Shown: piece by piece, positions 29,799 to 39,391 of the stretch | Numbering within the stretch: the stretch's first letter is position 1 | Layout: each line of letters begins with the position of its first letter | Assembly: GCA_963754135.1 (NCBI GenBank) | Contig: CAVWEY010000003.1 | Location: forward strand, 1,240,001 to 1,304,000 | Length of the DNA: 64,000 nt | Reading direction: 5' to 3' | From: JAJFUI01 sp963754135 | GTDB taxonomy: Bacteria > Planctomycetota > Planctomycetia > Pirellulales > Thermoguttaceae | Made by a program: the position numbers and the translations under genes | The notes under the pieces: generated by a model | Databases searched by the model: none | Told to the model about the DNA's origin: nothing | The model's input: only the letters and a program-made list of their open reading frames with translations

Positions 29799-30218
29799 AT
29801 GTACAAAACGATTCTCGTCACGTTGGATGCCACTGCTACCGACCGGGCGATTATCGAACACGTCAAGAAGCTCGCAAAGTTTATGAAGAGTCGCGTAGTG
29901 CTTCTCCACGTGGCAACTGGTGCCGCGGCCCAATGGCACGGCCCGAACGCAGGCGGCGAGGAGGTCAAGAGAGGGCAGGCGTACTTGGACGAGGTGAAAG
30001 CCGAATTTGAAGCCTTTGGCGTCCCCGCCGACGCGGAACTTGCCTACGGCGCACCACCGGCCAAGCAAATCGTCAAGTGGGTTCAAGAAAACGGCTGCGA
30101 CCTTGTGGCAATGAGCACTCACGGACACCGTTTGCTGGGCGACCTGTTTCTCGGAGCAACAGCTTGTGAAGTGCGGCATTGTCTCAACGTGCCGGTTCTC
30201 CTTCTCAAGGCCACGTGA
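29799..30218 (+). CDS. Universal stress protein (UspA family)
   Basis: 139 residues, single Usp domain: MYKTILVTLDATATDRAI at the start and the nucleotide-loop region MSTHGHRLLGDLFLGATACE, matching the G-x2-G-x9-G(S/T) ATP-binding signature loosely. Cytoplasmic. It is the last gene of the metal island and probably cotranscribed with NRAMP. Confidence 0.85.
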   Translation: MYKTILVTLDATATDRAIIEHVKKLAKFMKSRVVLLHVATGAAAQWHGPNAGGEEVKRGQAYLDEVKAEFEAFGVPADAELAYGAPPAKQIVKWVQENGCDLVAMSTHGHRLLGDLFLGATACEVRHCLNVPVLLLKAT

Positions 30219-30861
30219 AACACCGGCAATTGACTTGCTAACGGAAGCGTCGCCACTGCAAAAGGGAATTGCTTACGCGATGTGGCCACCCGACGGCACG
30301 CCACCTTATGCGGACGCATCTACACGATTAGCAGGGTCTTCATATCCCGAAAATCGTTCCTTTTCCAGCCCCCGCCCCATCATCTCGCCCTTCGGCCGAC
30401 TTTCCCGCCGGAGGAGTCCGAGATTGCCATCTTCGAATTCAAGACGCCGAGAAGTCTGAAAAATGAGGTTCTTGACGCCGCTCCTGTCGGTTCCCTTAGC
30501 TTGCCGGGGGGTAGCGGGTAGATCGCGGCCGAGCGGCTGTGGTAGTACGCCGTGGTCGGCGAGTTGGCCCCCGACGGCACCGCATGGGTAGGGTCCAACC
30601 GTCGCTACGCCATCTGGCTGCGGGTAGTGGATGTCACGGGCCGGGAATGGACAGTAGGGTCCAACGGTGGCCGGGCGATCCTCTCAGGCCGGTTTCTGGC
30701 AGGAAGTGTACAAGCCGAAAAACGGGTGTACGTACACCCGACAGACCCCGTTTTTACACCTTTGTATACTGTACAGCCGAAAGCGGCAGATGATGAGAAA
30801 GTGCCGGAAAATAAGCTATTTCTCGCGTTTTCCGGGTAGTGTACGGAATCGGGCCGGATGC
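30219..30861. other. Intergenic region without a convincing gene
   Basis: About 640 bp. A 95-codon frame (30552-30839) has no recognisable family. The word GTAGGGTCCAAC occurs twice (near 30586 and 30654), and a perfect 18-bp palindrome CGGGTGTACGTACACCCG lies at 30723-30740. It ends at a tRNA-Ser half. It may be the edge of an integrated element. Confidence 0.4.
30723..30740. repeat. Perfect 18-bp palindrome
   Basis: CGGGTGTACGTACACCCG has no loop, unlike the hairpins elsewhere, and lies 122 bp from the tRNA-Ser fragment. Confidence 0.7.
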
Positions 30862-30901
30862 TTTTCAAGACCGCCGCCTTAGACCACTCGGCCACCCATC
30901 C
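30862..30901 (-). pseudogene. 5' half of a tRNA-Ser gene
   Basis: On the minus strand the sequence has a tRNA-Ser acceptor 5' strand (GGATGGG), a D arm (GGCCGAGTGGTCTAAGGC) and an anticodon stem and loop (GCGGT, CTTGAAA, anticodon TGA). From the second 3' anticodon-stem base on (about 30861) it no longer pairs, and no T arm or acceptor 3' strand follows. This is the kind of break left by integrases that recombine at tRNA anticodon loops. Confidence 0.7.
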
Positions 30902-30987
30902 CAGGGCCGCCACTAGCAGTCTACCGCCAAGACCGCCCGCCGCAAAGCACCCCCCATGCAGCCCGCACACGCCGTTTCGACGCGCCG

Positions 30988-32019
30988 CTAGGGCAGCAAC
31001 GCCCGGCGGACCGGCCCGACCCAGGCGTCATGCTTCGTGTCGTAAAGGGCGAAATTGCCCTCGAACTGCCACCAGGCCCAACTCCAACCGAGCTTCTCGG
31101 CCTGGCGGGCCACGCAACCCGCCCAGCGGACGCGGGAGGCCATGTCCCCCTTCTCCAGCGCCCCGAACTCGCCCAGAAAAACCGGCCGGCCGTGGCCGCG
31201 GGCCCACGCCTCCGCCCGCTCAAAATCCTTGACCACCGCCTGCCGCTCCGCGTCCGTGCCGTCCCACGTGACACCGGTCTTGTCCGTCATGCCCGTCCAC
31301 GCCGCCCCCTGGTGCGTGAACGCGAACGGATTGTAGTAGTGGACCGTGACGATCAGATTGCGGTCCTCATCGGGCAGTTCGAGCTTGGGCAGGGCGTCGA
31401 TCGAGTTCCACAAGCCGGGGCCGACGATCACCGTCCGCCGCGGGTTCGACGCCCGGATGATCCCCAGCGCCTCCCGCAAGAGCGGATTCCACAACTCCGG
31501 CGTGAGTTTGTTGCACGGCTCGTTGAGCACCTCGAAGAGCACTTGGTCGGGGGCGTCCTGGCAGTGCCGGGCGATCTGCCGCCAAACGGCCAGCAGCCGC
31601 CCGCGGTTGCCGGCCGGGTCGGCCCCCATCGCCTCGTATTCGTGCAGGTCGAGGATCACCATCAGCCCGGTGGCCCGGGCGTGGCGGATGGCCCAGTCGA
31701 GCGTCTCGAACCAGGCGGGGGCAATCTGATTCTCCGGCCCGAGCTGGCCGTCGCGGAAGGGGAACAGATTGATCCGCACGTTGCCGAAGCCGGCCTCCTT
31801 GATGAGGCGGAAGTAGCGCTGCTGGAATCGCCCCTTGCGGCGGTCCTGCCAGATCGGGTCGTAGCCCAGCACGTTCACTCCGTGGCCGAGCCGCCGGTTC
31901 TGCTGGAAGGCATCGCGGGTCTTTGCCGCCGGACTGTCCGCCGCCAGTGCCAGCGCGCCGCCGCAGACCGCAATCGCCGCGGCTGCCGCCAACAGTTTCA
32001 GGAATCCGCCCGCCTGCAT
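30988..32019 (-). CDS. Secreted GH5-family glycoside hydrolase (cellulase-like)
   Basis: 343 residues with an N-terminal signal peptide (FLKLLAAAAAIAVCGGALAL) and a TIM-barrel glycosidase domain. The acid/base Glu is in LFEVLNEPCNK and the nucleophile Glu in PVFLGEFGALEKG, both canonical for GH5; VHYYNPFAFTHQG and SWAWWQFEGNF give the substrate-site His/Tyr and Trp. It probably hydrolyses beta-1,4-glucan or a related polysaccharide outside the cytoplasm. The exact substrate is not readable. Confidence 0.85.
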   Translation of the reverse strand: MQAGGFLKLLAAAAAIAVCGGALALAADSPAAKTRDAFQQNRRLGHGVNVLGYDPIWQDRRKGRFQQRYFRLIKEAGFGNVRINLFPFRDGQLGPENQIAPAWFETLDWAIRHARATGLMVILDLHEYEAMGADPAGNRGRLLAVWRQIARHCQDAPDQVLFEVLNEPCNKLTPELWNPLLREALGIIRASNPRRTVIVGPGLWNSIDALPKLELPDEDRNLIVTVHYYNPFAFTHQGAAWTGMTDKTGVTWDGTDAERQAVVKDFERAEAWARGHGRPVFLGEFGALEKGDMASRVRWAGCVARQAEKLGWSWAWWQFEGNFALYDTKHDAWVGPVRRALLP

Positions 32020-32072
32020 GATCCACCCCCTATTACGCAGATATGGACCGCATGCTCACAGTGAAGGAGACC

Positions 32073-32339
32073 TCAGACAGATCGCCTCATCTTGGAAGAG
32101 ATCAGAAAGACCAGCCAGACCAATAATGCAAACGGAAGTCCGCTCAGTATGAGAGCGATCAGGAAACCGACGCCACCAAATGGTACGCAAAATAGCTCGT
32201 AGTACGGCCGGTAAAGGACCATCAATACATCACCGAGTCCGGTGCGAGGTCCTTCTGGCCCGACGCTACCAGTAAAGGCGGCGACTAAGCCTAGCGCGAC
32301 ACCGAAGAAGTATGCAGCGATACAGGCGAACACTCGCAT
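32073..32339 (-). CDS. Small membrane protein
   Basis: 88 residues from ATG 32339 (AGGAGGG upstream) with two strong hydrophobic segments (CIAAYFFGVALGLVAAFTG and GFLIALILSGLPFALLVWLV) and a short basic C-terminus. No family recognised. Confidence 0.5.
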   Translation of the reverse strand: MRVFACIAAYFFGVALGLVAAFTGSVGPEGPRTGLGDVLMVLYRPYYELFCVPFGGVGFLIALILSGLPFALLVWLVFLISSKMRRSV

Positions 32340-32635
32340 GTTCCCTCCTGCGTATGCCGCCTGGGGTGAAGGCGGTGCCGGAACTGCCTTCTGCCCACCG
32401 GGCACCGGACTTACGGGGACAGCCCCAATTCTGACGCCTTCTCCCACGGCGGTCAACTAGGCTCGGCGCATAGCTTGGCTGCCTTATCGAGGCAGCCGCG
32501 GCCTGGCATGGCCGGCAAATCCGGCCTCGCCCGGCGACGGATGCTTCCCCAAACAGTGGCCCGTCGGATCGCCTCGGCCGCTTGTCATTCCGAGGAGAAA
32601 CCGGTAGGATAGCCGGCCGGGAATTCAGGTGGCCG

Positions 32636-34093
32636 ATGATCGACTTCCACCGGCGGGTATTGTTTTTGGGCTACGGGGCGGTGGCACAGTGTGCGCTGCC
32701 GATCTTCCTCCGGCACTTCCGCATCCGCCCGGAGAACATCGCCGTCTTGGACTTTGAAGACCGGCGGGCGGCGCTGGAGCCGTGGACCGCTCAGGGGGTC
32801 CGGTTCTTCCAGCGGCGGATCACGCCGGAGAACCTCGGCGCGGAGCTGGCGGAGCACCTCTCGGCGGGCGACTTGCTCGTGGACCTTGCCTGGAATATCG
32901 ACTGCTGCGAAATCCTAGAGTGGTGCCACGACCGCGGCGTGCTCTGCGTCAACACGTCGGTCGAGGTCTGGGACCCTTACGCCGGTGCGCCGGACAAACA
33001 CCCTACTGAGCGGACGCTCTACTGGCGGCACATGAACATCCGCCGCATGACGGCCGGCTGGGATCGACCGGGTCCCACCGCCGTCATCGAGCACGGGGCC
33101 AATCCCGGGCTGATCTCGCACTGGACGAAGCAGGGACTGCTGGACATCGCCGAGCGGCTGCTGGGGGACGGGAAGGTCCAAGGCCCCGCCGCCGAGGAAA
33201 TCCGCCAACTGGCCGACGGCCGGACCTTCAACCGCCTGGCGATGAAACTCGGCGTCAAGGTGATCCATTGCAGCGAGCGGGACACCCAAATTACCGACCG
33301 GCCCAAGCAGGTCGATGAGTTCGTGAACACCTGGAGCATCGAGGGCTTCCGCGAGGAGGGCATCACCACCGCCGAAATGGGCTGGGGAACCCACGAAAAG
33401 CAATTCCCCCTGTTGACCTACGAGCATCCGCACGGGCCGCGGAACCAAATCTGCCTGGCGCGGATGGGCATCAACACCTGGGTCGTCTCCTGGGTGCCGT
33501 ACTACTGCATCCGGGGAATGATCATCCGCCACGGCGAAGCCTTCACGATTTCCGACCGCCTGACGGTCTGGGACGACGGCGTGTCGGTCTACCGGCCCAC
33601 GGTCCACTACGCCTACTGTCCTTGCGACGCGGCCATTGTGTCGCTGGAAGAGCTCCGCGGCCGCGATTACGCCTTGCAGCCGAGCCAGCGGATCCTGAGC
33701 GACGAGATCATCGGCGGGGCCGACATTCTTGGGGCATTGTTGATGGGCCACGCCTACGGCGCCTGGTGGACCGGCAGCGTGCTGGAGATCGAGGAGTCGC
33801 GGCGCCTGGTGCCCCGCCAGAACGCCACCACCGTGCAGGTGGCGATCTCCGTGGTGGCGGCGGTGACGTGGATGGTCGAGCACCCGGACCGCGGCGTGTG
33901 CGTGCCCGACGACCTGCCCCACGACTACGTGCTGGCAGTCGCCGGCCCCTACCTCGGCCAATCCCTCTCGATCCCGTCCGACTGGACGCCGCTGAAGAAC
34001 TACGTGAACAACTTCCACGGCTATCACCAGCCGGACTTGGATCTCGACGACCCGTGGCAATTCAAGAACTTCCTGATAACGGATGGAGATTGA
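32636..34093 (+). CDS. hss: Homospermidine synthase
   Basis: About 485 residues. The N-terminus has the dinucleotide-binding loop VLFLGYGAVAQCALPIF, followed by LVDLAWNIDCCEIL and NTSVEVWDP, matching bacterial NAD-dependent homospermidine synthase (putrescine to homospermidine, releasing ammonia). The C-terminal part carries GGADILGALLMGHAYGAWW. It is coupled to a PLP decarboxylase that could supply putrescine. ATG 32636 is preferred over an upstream TTG; the ribosome binding site is weak. Cytoplasmic. Confidence 0.85.
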   Translation: MIDFHRRVLFLGYGAVAQCALPIFLRHFRIRPENIAVLDFEDRRAALEPWTAQGVRFFQRRITPENLGAELAEHLSAGDLLVDLAWNIDCCEILEWCHDRGVLCVNTSVEVWDPYAGAPDKHPTERTLYWRHMNIRRMTAGWDRPGPTAVIEHGANPGLISHWTKQGLLDIAERLLGDGKVQGPAAEEIRQLADGRTFNRLAMKLGVKVIHCSERDTQITDRPKQVDEFVNTWSIEGFREEGITTAEMGWGTHEKQFPLLTYEHPHGPRNQICLARMGINTWVVSWVPYYCIRGMIIRHGEAFTISDRLTVWDDGVSVYRPTVHYAYCPCDAAIVSLEELRGRDYALQPSQRILSDEIIGGADILGALLMGHAYGAWWTGSVLEIEESRRLVPRQNATTVQVAISVVAAVTWMVEHPDRGVCVPDDLPHDYVLAVAGPYLGQSLSIPSDWTPLKNYVNNFHGYHQPDLDLDDPWQFKNFLITDGD

Positions 34094-35232
34094 TGACGAT
34101 CCCAACGAGCACGCTGAAGAAACTGGTCGCCAGGCACGGCACGCCGCTGTTCGTGGTGGACCACGACGAAATCCGCCGCAACTACGCCGAGTTCAGGAGG
34201 CGGCTTCCCCGCGTGCAGGCGTACTACGCGGTGAAGGCCAACCCCGACCCGGCCATCGTCCGCACGCTCTACAAGGCGGGGGCGAGTTTCGACGTCGCCT
34301 CCATGCCGGAATTCGAGATCGTCTATGAGAACATCAAGGGCCTGCCGCCGGGAAAGCGCCAGGATTTCATCTGGGACAAGATCATCTACGCCAACCCGAT
34401 CAAGGCCAACGAGACCCTCCGCGAGCTGGACCGCTATAAGCCGCTGGTGACCTACGACAACCGGGAAGAGGTCCGCAAGATCAGCCGGCACGCGCCCCAC
34501 GCCGGGCTGGCCCTGCGCCTGAGCGTGCCCAACACCGGGGCAATGGTCGAGCTCAGCTCGAAGTTCGGCGCCGCCTCGGGCGAGGCCGTGGCGCTGATCG
34601 AGGCCGCCGGCCAGGCCGGCCTGGTGGTCGAGGGGCTCAGCTTCCACGTCGGTAGCCAGACCACGAACTTCGAGAACTACGTGCAGGCCCTGTACCTGGC
34701 GGCGGGCGTGTTCCGCGAGGCGGCCGACCGCGGCTTCCACCTCAAGCTGGTGGACATCGGCGGCGGCTTTCCCGCCCCCTACGATTCCCAGGTCCAACCC
34801 TTCAAAGTCCTGGCCGGGCGGATCAACGCCGAGCTGGACCGGCTCTTTCCCCAGGACATCGAAATCCTCGCCGAGCCGGGCCGCTTCCTGGTGGCCACCG
34901 CCGCCACGGCCGTGGCCAAGGTGATCGGCAAGGCCCGCCGCGACGGCAAGTGCTGCTACTACCTCGACGACGGCGTGTACCACACCTTCTCCGGCATCAT
35001 CTTCGACCACTGCCAGTATCACCTCAGGGCGTTCAAACGCGGCCCCACGGAAATCTGCTCCGTCTTCGGGCCGACCTGCGACGCCCTGGACACCATCTCC
35101 TTGGCCGAGGAACTGCCGGAACTCGATTTAGGCGATTACGTCTACAGCCGGAACATCGGGGCCTACAGCCGCGCCTCGTCCACCTGGTTCAACGGGTTTC
35201 CGCCGGCCAAGGTGGTGCACATCAACCGCTAA
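34093..35232 (+). CDS. PLP-dependent amino acid decarboxylase (ornithine decarboxylase-like)
   Basis: 379 residues, alanine-racemase-fold decarboxylase. The PLP Lys lies in YYAVKANPDPAIV, the glycine loop in LVDIGGGFPAPYD, the Arg site in ILAEPGRFLVA and the active-site Cys/Asp in VFGPTCDALDT. In the operon with homospermidine synthase it most simply makes putrescine from ornithine; carboxynorspermidine decarboxylase is the alternative. The start codon overlaps the upstream stop (TGATG), so translation is coupled. Confidence 0.85.
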   Translation: MTIPTSTLKKLVARHGTPLFVVDHDEIRRNYAEFRRRLPRVQAYYAVKANPDPAIVRTLYKAGASFDVASMPEFEIVYENIKGLPPGKRQDFIWDKIIYANPIKANETLRELDRYKPLVTYDNREEVRKISRHAPHAGLALRLSVPNTGAMVELSSKFGAASGEAVALIEAAGQAGLVVEGLSFHVGSQTTNFENYVQALYLAAGVFREAADRGFHLKLVDIGGGFPAPYDSQVQPFKVLAGRINAELDRLFPQDIEILAEPGRFLVATAATAVAKVIGKARRDGKCCYYLDDGVYHTFSGIIFDHCQYHLRAFKRGPTEICSVFGPTCDALDTISLAEELPELDLGDYVYSRNIGAYSRASSTWFNGFPPAKVVHINR

Positions 35233-37078
35233 ATGCCCGATATGCCCCGCAACCCGTTCCCAGAAGCCTTGGCTCGCGGCGTGCTCGTCTTCGACGGCGC
35301 GATGGGCACGGAGATCTACCGGCATCACGTGTTCACGAACCGGTGTTTCGACGAACTCTGTCTTTCCGACCCCAAGCTCATCCGCCAGATTCACACCGAC
35401 TACCGCGACGCCGGCGCCGACGTGCTAACGACCAACACGTTTGGGGCCAATCGGCCGTCGTTGAGCAAATTTGCCCTGGCCGAGCGGTTGGACGACATCC
35501 TCCGCGCCGGAGCCGCGGTTGGCCCGCGAGGTGGCCGACGCCGCCGGCCGGCCGATCTACGTGGCCGGTTCGATTGGTCCGATGGCCGAGGCCACGGCGG
35601 GCGTCCGCGGTCGGGGAAATGGAGGAAATGGTCGTCGAGCAGGTCCGGGGCCTGATGGAAGGGGGGGCGGACTTCATCCTCTTCGAGACGCAGCCGAACC
35701 GGGAGGCGTTGGAGCGGTTGGCGGCCGCCATGCGCCGCCTGCCCAACGTGCCGTTCGTCCTCTCCTTCGCCATCGTCGGCAGCGGCGAAACGGCCTCCGG
35801 CGAATCCGTCGAGCGGATGCTGGCCCCCTTGCCGGCCGGCTCGGCGCAGCCGATCGCCTGGGGCATGAACTGCGGCGTCGGTCCCGATGGGCTTTTGAGC
35901 GCGGTGGAACGGGCCGTGCGGCTCATTTCGCTGCCGCTGGTGGTGCAGCCCAACGCGGGGATGCCGAAAGAGGTCGAGAACCGGCGGATTTACCTCTGTT
36001 CGCCCGAGTATCTGGCCGAGTACGCCAAGCGCTACGTGGGGCTGGGCGTGTCGGCCGTCGGCGGCTGTTGCGGAACCACGCCGGAACACATCCGCGAGGT
36101 CGCGTTGGCCGTCAAGCCGCTTCGTCGGGCGAAGGTCTTGCCCCCGGCGGCATTGGCCGCGGGCGTGGAAGCAAAGACGCCCGCCGCCTTGGCCGGAAAA
36201 TCGCAACTCGGCAAGCGGCTGGCCGCCCGGCAGTGGATCGTCACGGTCGAACTGTTGCCGCCGCGCGGCTACGATCTGCAATCGACGGTCGAAAAAGCCA
36301 CGCGCTTGCGCGAGCGAGGCGTCTCGGCAATCAACATTCCCGACGGTCCGCGGGCCAGCGCCCGGCTCTCGCCGCTGACGGCCGCCGAGCGGATCTGCGC
36401 GAGGCCCGGATCGAGCCGATCTTGCACTTCTGTTGCCGGGACCGCAATCTGATCGGGATGCAGGCCGACCTGCTGGCGTGTGCCGCCTGCGGGGTGCGCA
36501 ACCTCCTGTTTGTCACGGGCGATCCGCCCAAGCTAGGCGGCTATCCGCACGCCACCGGAGTGTTCGACGCCGACTCGATCGGCATGGCATCGGTGCAGCG
36601 GCGGCTGAACTGCGGCATCGACCTGGGCGGCCAGGCCATCGACCCGCCCACGTTCACCGTGATCGGCGTGGGGCTTGATCCGACGGCGCTCGATCGGCAG
36701 CGCGAATTGGACCGCTTTCGCCGCAAAGTCGAGGCGGGGGCCGAGTTCGCTATCACCCAGCCGGTTTTCGACCCCGACGCACTCGTGCGCTTCCTCGACG
36801 AAGTCGAACGTTACCGCATCCCGATCCTCGCCGGTATCTGGCCGCTGGCAAGCTACCGCAATGCGTCCTTCATGCGGAATGAAGTGCCGGGTGTGACGGT
36901 CCCTGACGCCGTGATGGAACGCATGGCATCGGTCGAAGGCCGCGAGGAACAACTAGCCGTCGGCATTCAGATTGCCCGCGAGTCCGTCGATCGCCTGCGT
37001 GATCGCGTGGCGGGCATTCAGGTGAGCGCCCCGTTCGGCAACATCGAGGCCGCTTGTGCAGTCTTCGCGGAGCAGTGA
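35233..37078 (+). CDS. Bifunctional homocysteine S-methyltransferase / methylenetetrahydrofolate reductase (three frameshifts)
   Basis: About 610 residues once frames are joined. The N-terminal domain is a B12-independent homocysteine methyltransferase type: VFDGAMGTEIY, DVLTTNTFGAN, and the zinc Cys residues in GMNCGVG and VGGCCGTTPEHI. The C-terminal domain is MTHFR-like: VTVELLPPRGYDLQST, LHFCCRDRNLIGMQADLL, LFVTGDPPKLGGYP and ITQPVFDPDAL. It matches the YitJ-type fusion, which supplies and uses methyl groups for methionine. Single-base breaks lie near 35519, 35605 and 36395. It immediately follows the decarboxylase stop and precedes metE by 5 bp. Confidence 0.8.
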
Positions 37079-37083
37079 GCAAG

Positions 37084-39373
37084 ATGATTATTTCCAGCAA
37101 TCTCGGCTTTCCACGCATTGGACCACACCGCGAGCTGAAAAAGGCTCTCGAAGGCTATTGGAGCGGAAAAGCCGGCGAAGGGGCCCTGCAAGAGACCGGC
37201 CGGTCCATTCGCCGCCAGTCCTGGCAATGGCAGCAAGAGGCGGGAATCCACCACGTCCCCTCGAACGACTTTTCCTTGTACGATCACGTGCTGGACACCA
37301 GCGTCATGGTCGGGGCCGTCCCGCCGCGTTTCGACGGGGACGGCGGGGCGGCGTCGCTGGCCGCCTATTTTGCCATGGCCCGCGGCGACGCCAAGAGCAA
37401 CGTTCCCGCCCTGGAAATGACCAAGTGGTTCGACACGAATTATCATTATCTCGTGCCGGAACTACAGCCGGGCCAGGCGTTCCGGCTTTGCTCCCGCAAG
37501 CCGATGGATGAGTTTCAAGAAGCGCGATCCCTGGGGATTCTTACGCGGCCGGTTCTATTGGGGCCGGTGACGTATCTTCTGCTCGGCAAGTCGCGCGTCG
37601 AGGGATTCCGCCCCCTTTCGCTCTTGAAGGCGTTGCTGCCGGTGTACGAAGAGCTGCTCGACCAACTGGCCCGCGCCGGCGCCGACTGGGTTCAGATGGA
37701 CGAGCCGTGTTTAGCGACGGACCTTGACGATGCGGCCCGCGCGGCGTTGCAACAAGCCTACGGACGGCTTGGTCCGCTGTCGCCGCAACTGGCGGTCTTG
37801 GTTGCCAGTTACTTCGGCCCGCTGCGGGATAATCTGGAAGCGGCGGTCAGCCTGCCGGTGCAAGCCTTGCACGTCGACCTGGTCCGCGGCAGATCGGAAC
37901 TCGATGAAGTGTTGACGCGACTGCCGGAACGTATGCGCCTTTCCGTCGGATTGGTCGATGGCCGGAACATTCTGGAAAACCGACCTGGAAAGAGCCGCGG
38001 ACTTGCTGCGCCGAGTCGTCAACGTGATTGGAGAAGACCGGACCATGGTGGGCCCCTCGTGCTCCCTAATGCACGTGCCGGTCGATTTGGAAGGGGAAAC
38101 CGCCTTGGATGCGGCGGTCCGCTCCTGGCTGGCGTTTGGGCGGCAAAAACTGGTGGAAATCGTGACGCTGGCGGAAGCCGCCGCCGCCCGCGGCAAACCA
38201 TCGCAGGCCGTCTTGGCGGAGAATGCGGCGGCAGTGCAGAGCCGCCGCCAGTCGCCGTTGACCCGCGACGCCGGAGTGCGTCGGCGCATGGGCGCGATCA
38301 CGCCGGAGATGTTGCGCCGCGGGAGCCCTTATCCCCGGCGGAAGGCAGTGCAGCGCAAGGCCCTGCCGTTGCCGCCGTTTCCGACCACGACCATCGGTTC
38401 TTTTCCGCAGACGATGGAAGTCCGCACAACCAGGGCGAAATTCAGGCGGGGCGAACTCTCGCAAGAGCAGTACGACGCCTTCTTGCGGAAAACGCTGGCC
38501 GAGACCATCCGCTTTCAAGAGGAGGCCGGACTGGATGTTTTAGTCCACGGCGAGGCCGAGCGGAACGATATGGTCGAGTATTTCGGCGAGCAACTGGGCG
38601 GCTTTGCACTGACCGGCAACGGCTGGGTACAAAGCTATGGTTCGCGGTGCGTGAAGCCGCCGGTCATTTACGGCGACGTCTCGCGGCATGGGCCGATGAC
38701 CGTCCGCTGGGCGCGCGAGGCGATGGCCTGCACGAAACGGCCCGTCAAAGGCATGTTGACCGGTCCGGTGACGGTCCTCTGCTGGTCGTTTGTCCGCGAC
38801 GATCAGCCGCGGAGCGAGACTTGCCGGCAAATCGCCCTGGCGATCCGCGACGAGGTCCATGATTTGGAAGCGGCGGGCGTGCAAGCCATTCAGATCGACG
38901 AACCGGCGTTCCGCGAGGGGTTGCCGCTGCGAAAGGACGAGCGTCCCGAGTATCTGCGTTGGGCCGTCGAGTGTTTTCGTCTTGCATCGGGCGGAGTGGC
39001 CGACGCCACGCAAATCCACACCCACATGTGCTATTCCGAATTCCATCACATTCTGGACGCGGTGGTGGCGCTCGATGCCGATGTCCTCTCGATCGAGACA
39101 GCCCGCAGCAACATGGAATTGCTGGCCGCATTTCGAGAGCGCAAATATCCCAATGAAATCGGCCCGGGCGTCTACGATATCCATTCCCCGCAAATTCCGA
39201 GCGTGCACTCCATGCAGTCGCTGCTCGAGAAGGCAACGGAAGTCCTGCGGCCGGAACAGCTATGGGTGAATCCCGACTGCGGGCTGAAAACCCGCACTTG
39301 GGAGGAAGTCCGCCCGTCGCTCAAGAACATGGTCGCCGCGGCGCATGCGCTTCGAAAGCAAACTGCGAGGTAG
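37084..39373 (+). CDS. metE: Cobalamin-independent methionine synthase (one frameshift)
   Basis: About 760 residues, the normal MetE length. The N-terminal half starts MIISSNLGFPRIGPHRELKK; the C-terminal half carries TTTIGSFPQT and zinc-site residues in THMCYSEF, SIETARSNM and VNPDCGLKTR. It transfers a methyl group from methyltetrahydrofolate to homocysteine in the cytoplasm. An extra T near 37973 shifts the frame; the joined reading is DGRNI-WKTDLERAADLL. Located directly after the homocysteine methyltransferase/MTHFR gene, so the two form a methionine unit. Confidence 0.9.
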
Positions 39374-39391
39374 CCAAGCCGCATTTCCACC

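Noticed and set aside
28421..29968. Minus-strand frame of 515 codons opposite NRAMP
   Set aside because: NRAMP motifs DPGN and MPHN are on the plus strand; the opposite frame is a shadow.
30605..30970. Minus-strand frame starting within the tRNA-Ser half
   Set aside because: It reads GWVAEWSKAAVLK, the well-known artefact of translating a tRNA-Ser gene.
35471..37078. Separate MTHFR gene starting in the middle
   Set aside because: The domains join cleanly with the upstream homocysteine methyltransferase frame after single-base corrections, so one fusion gene is more likely.
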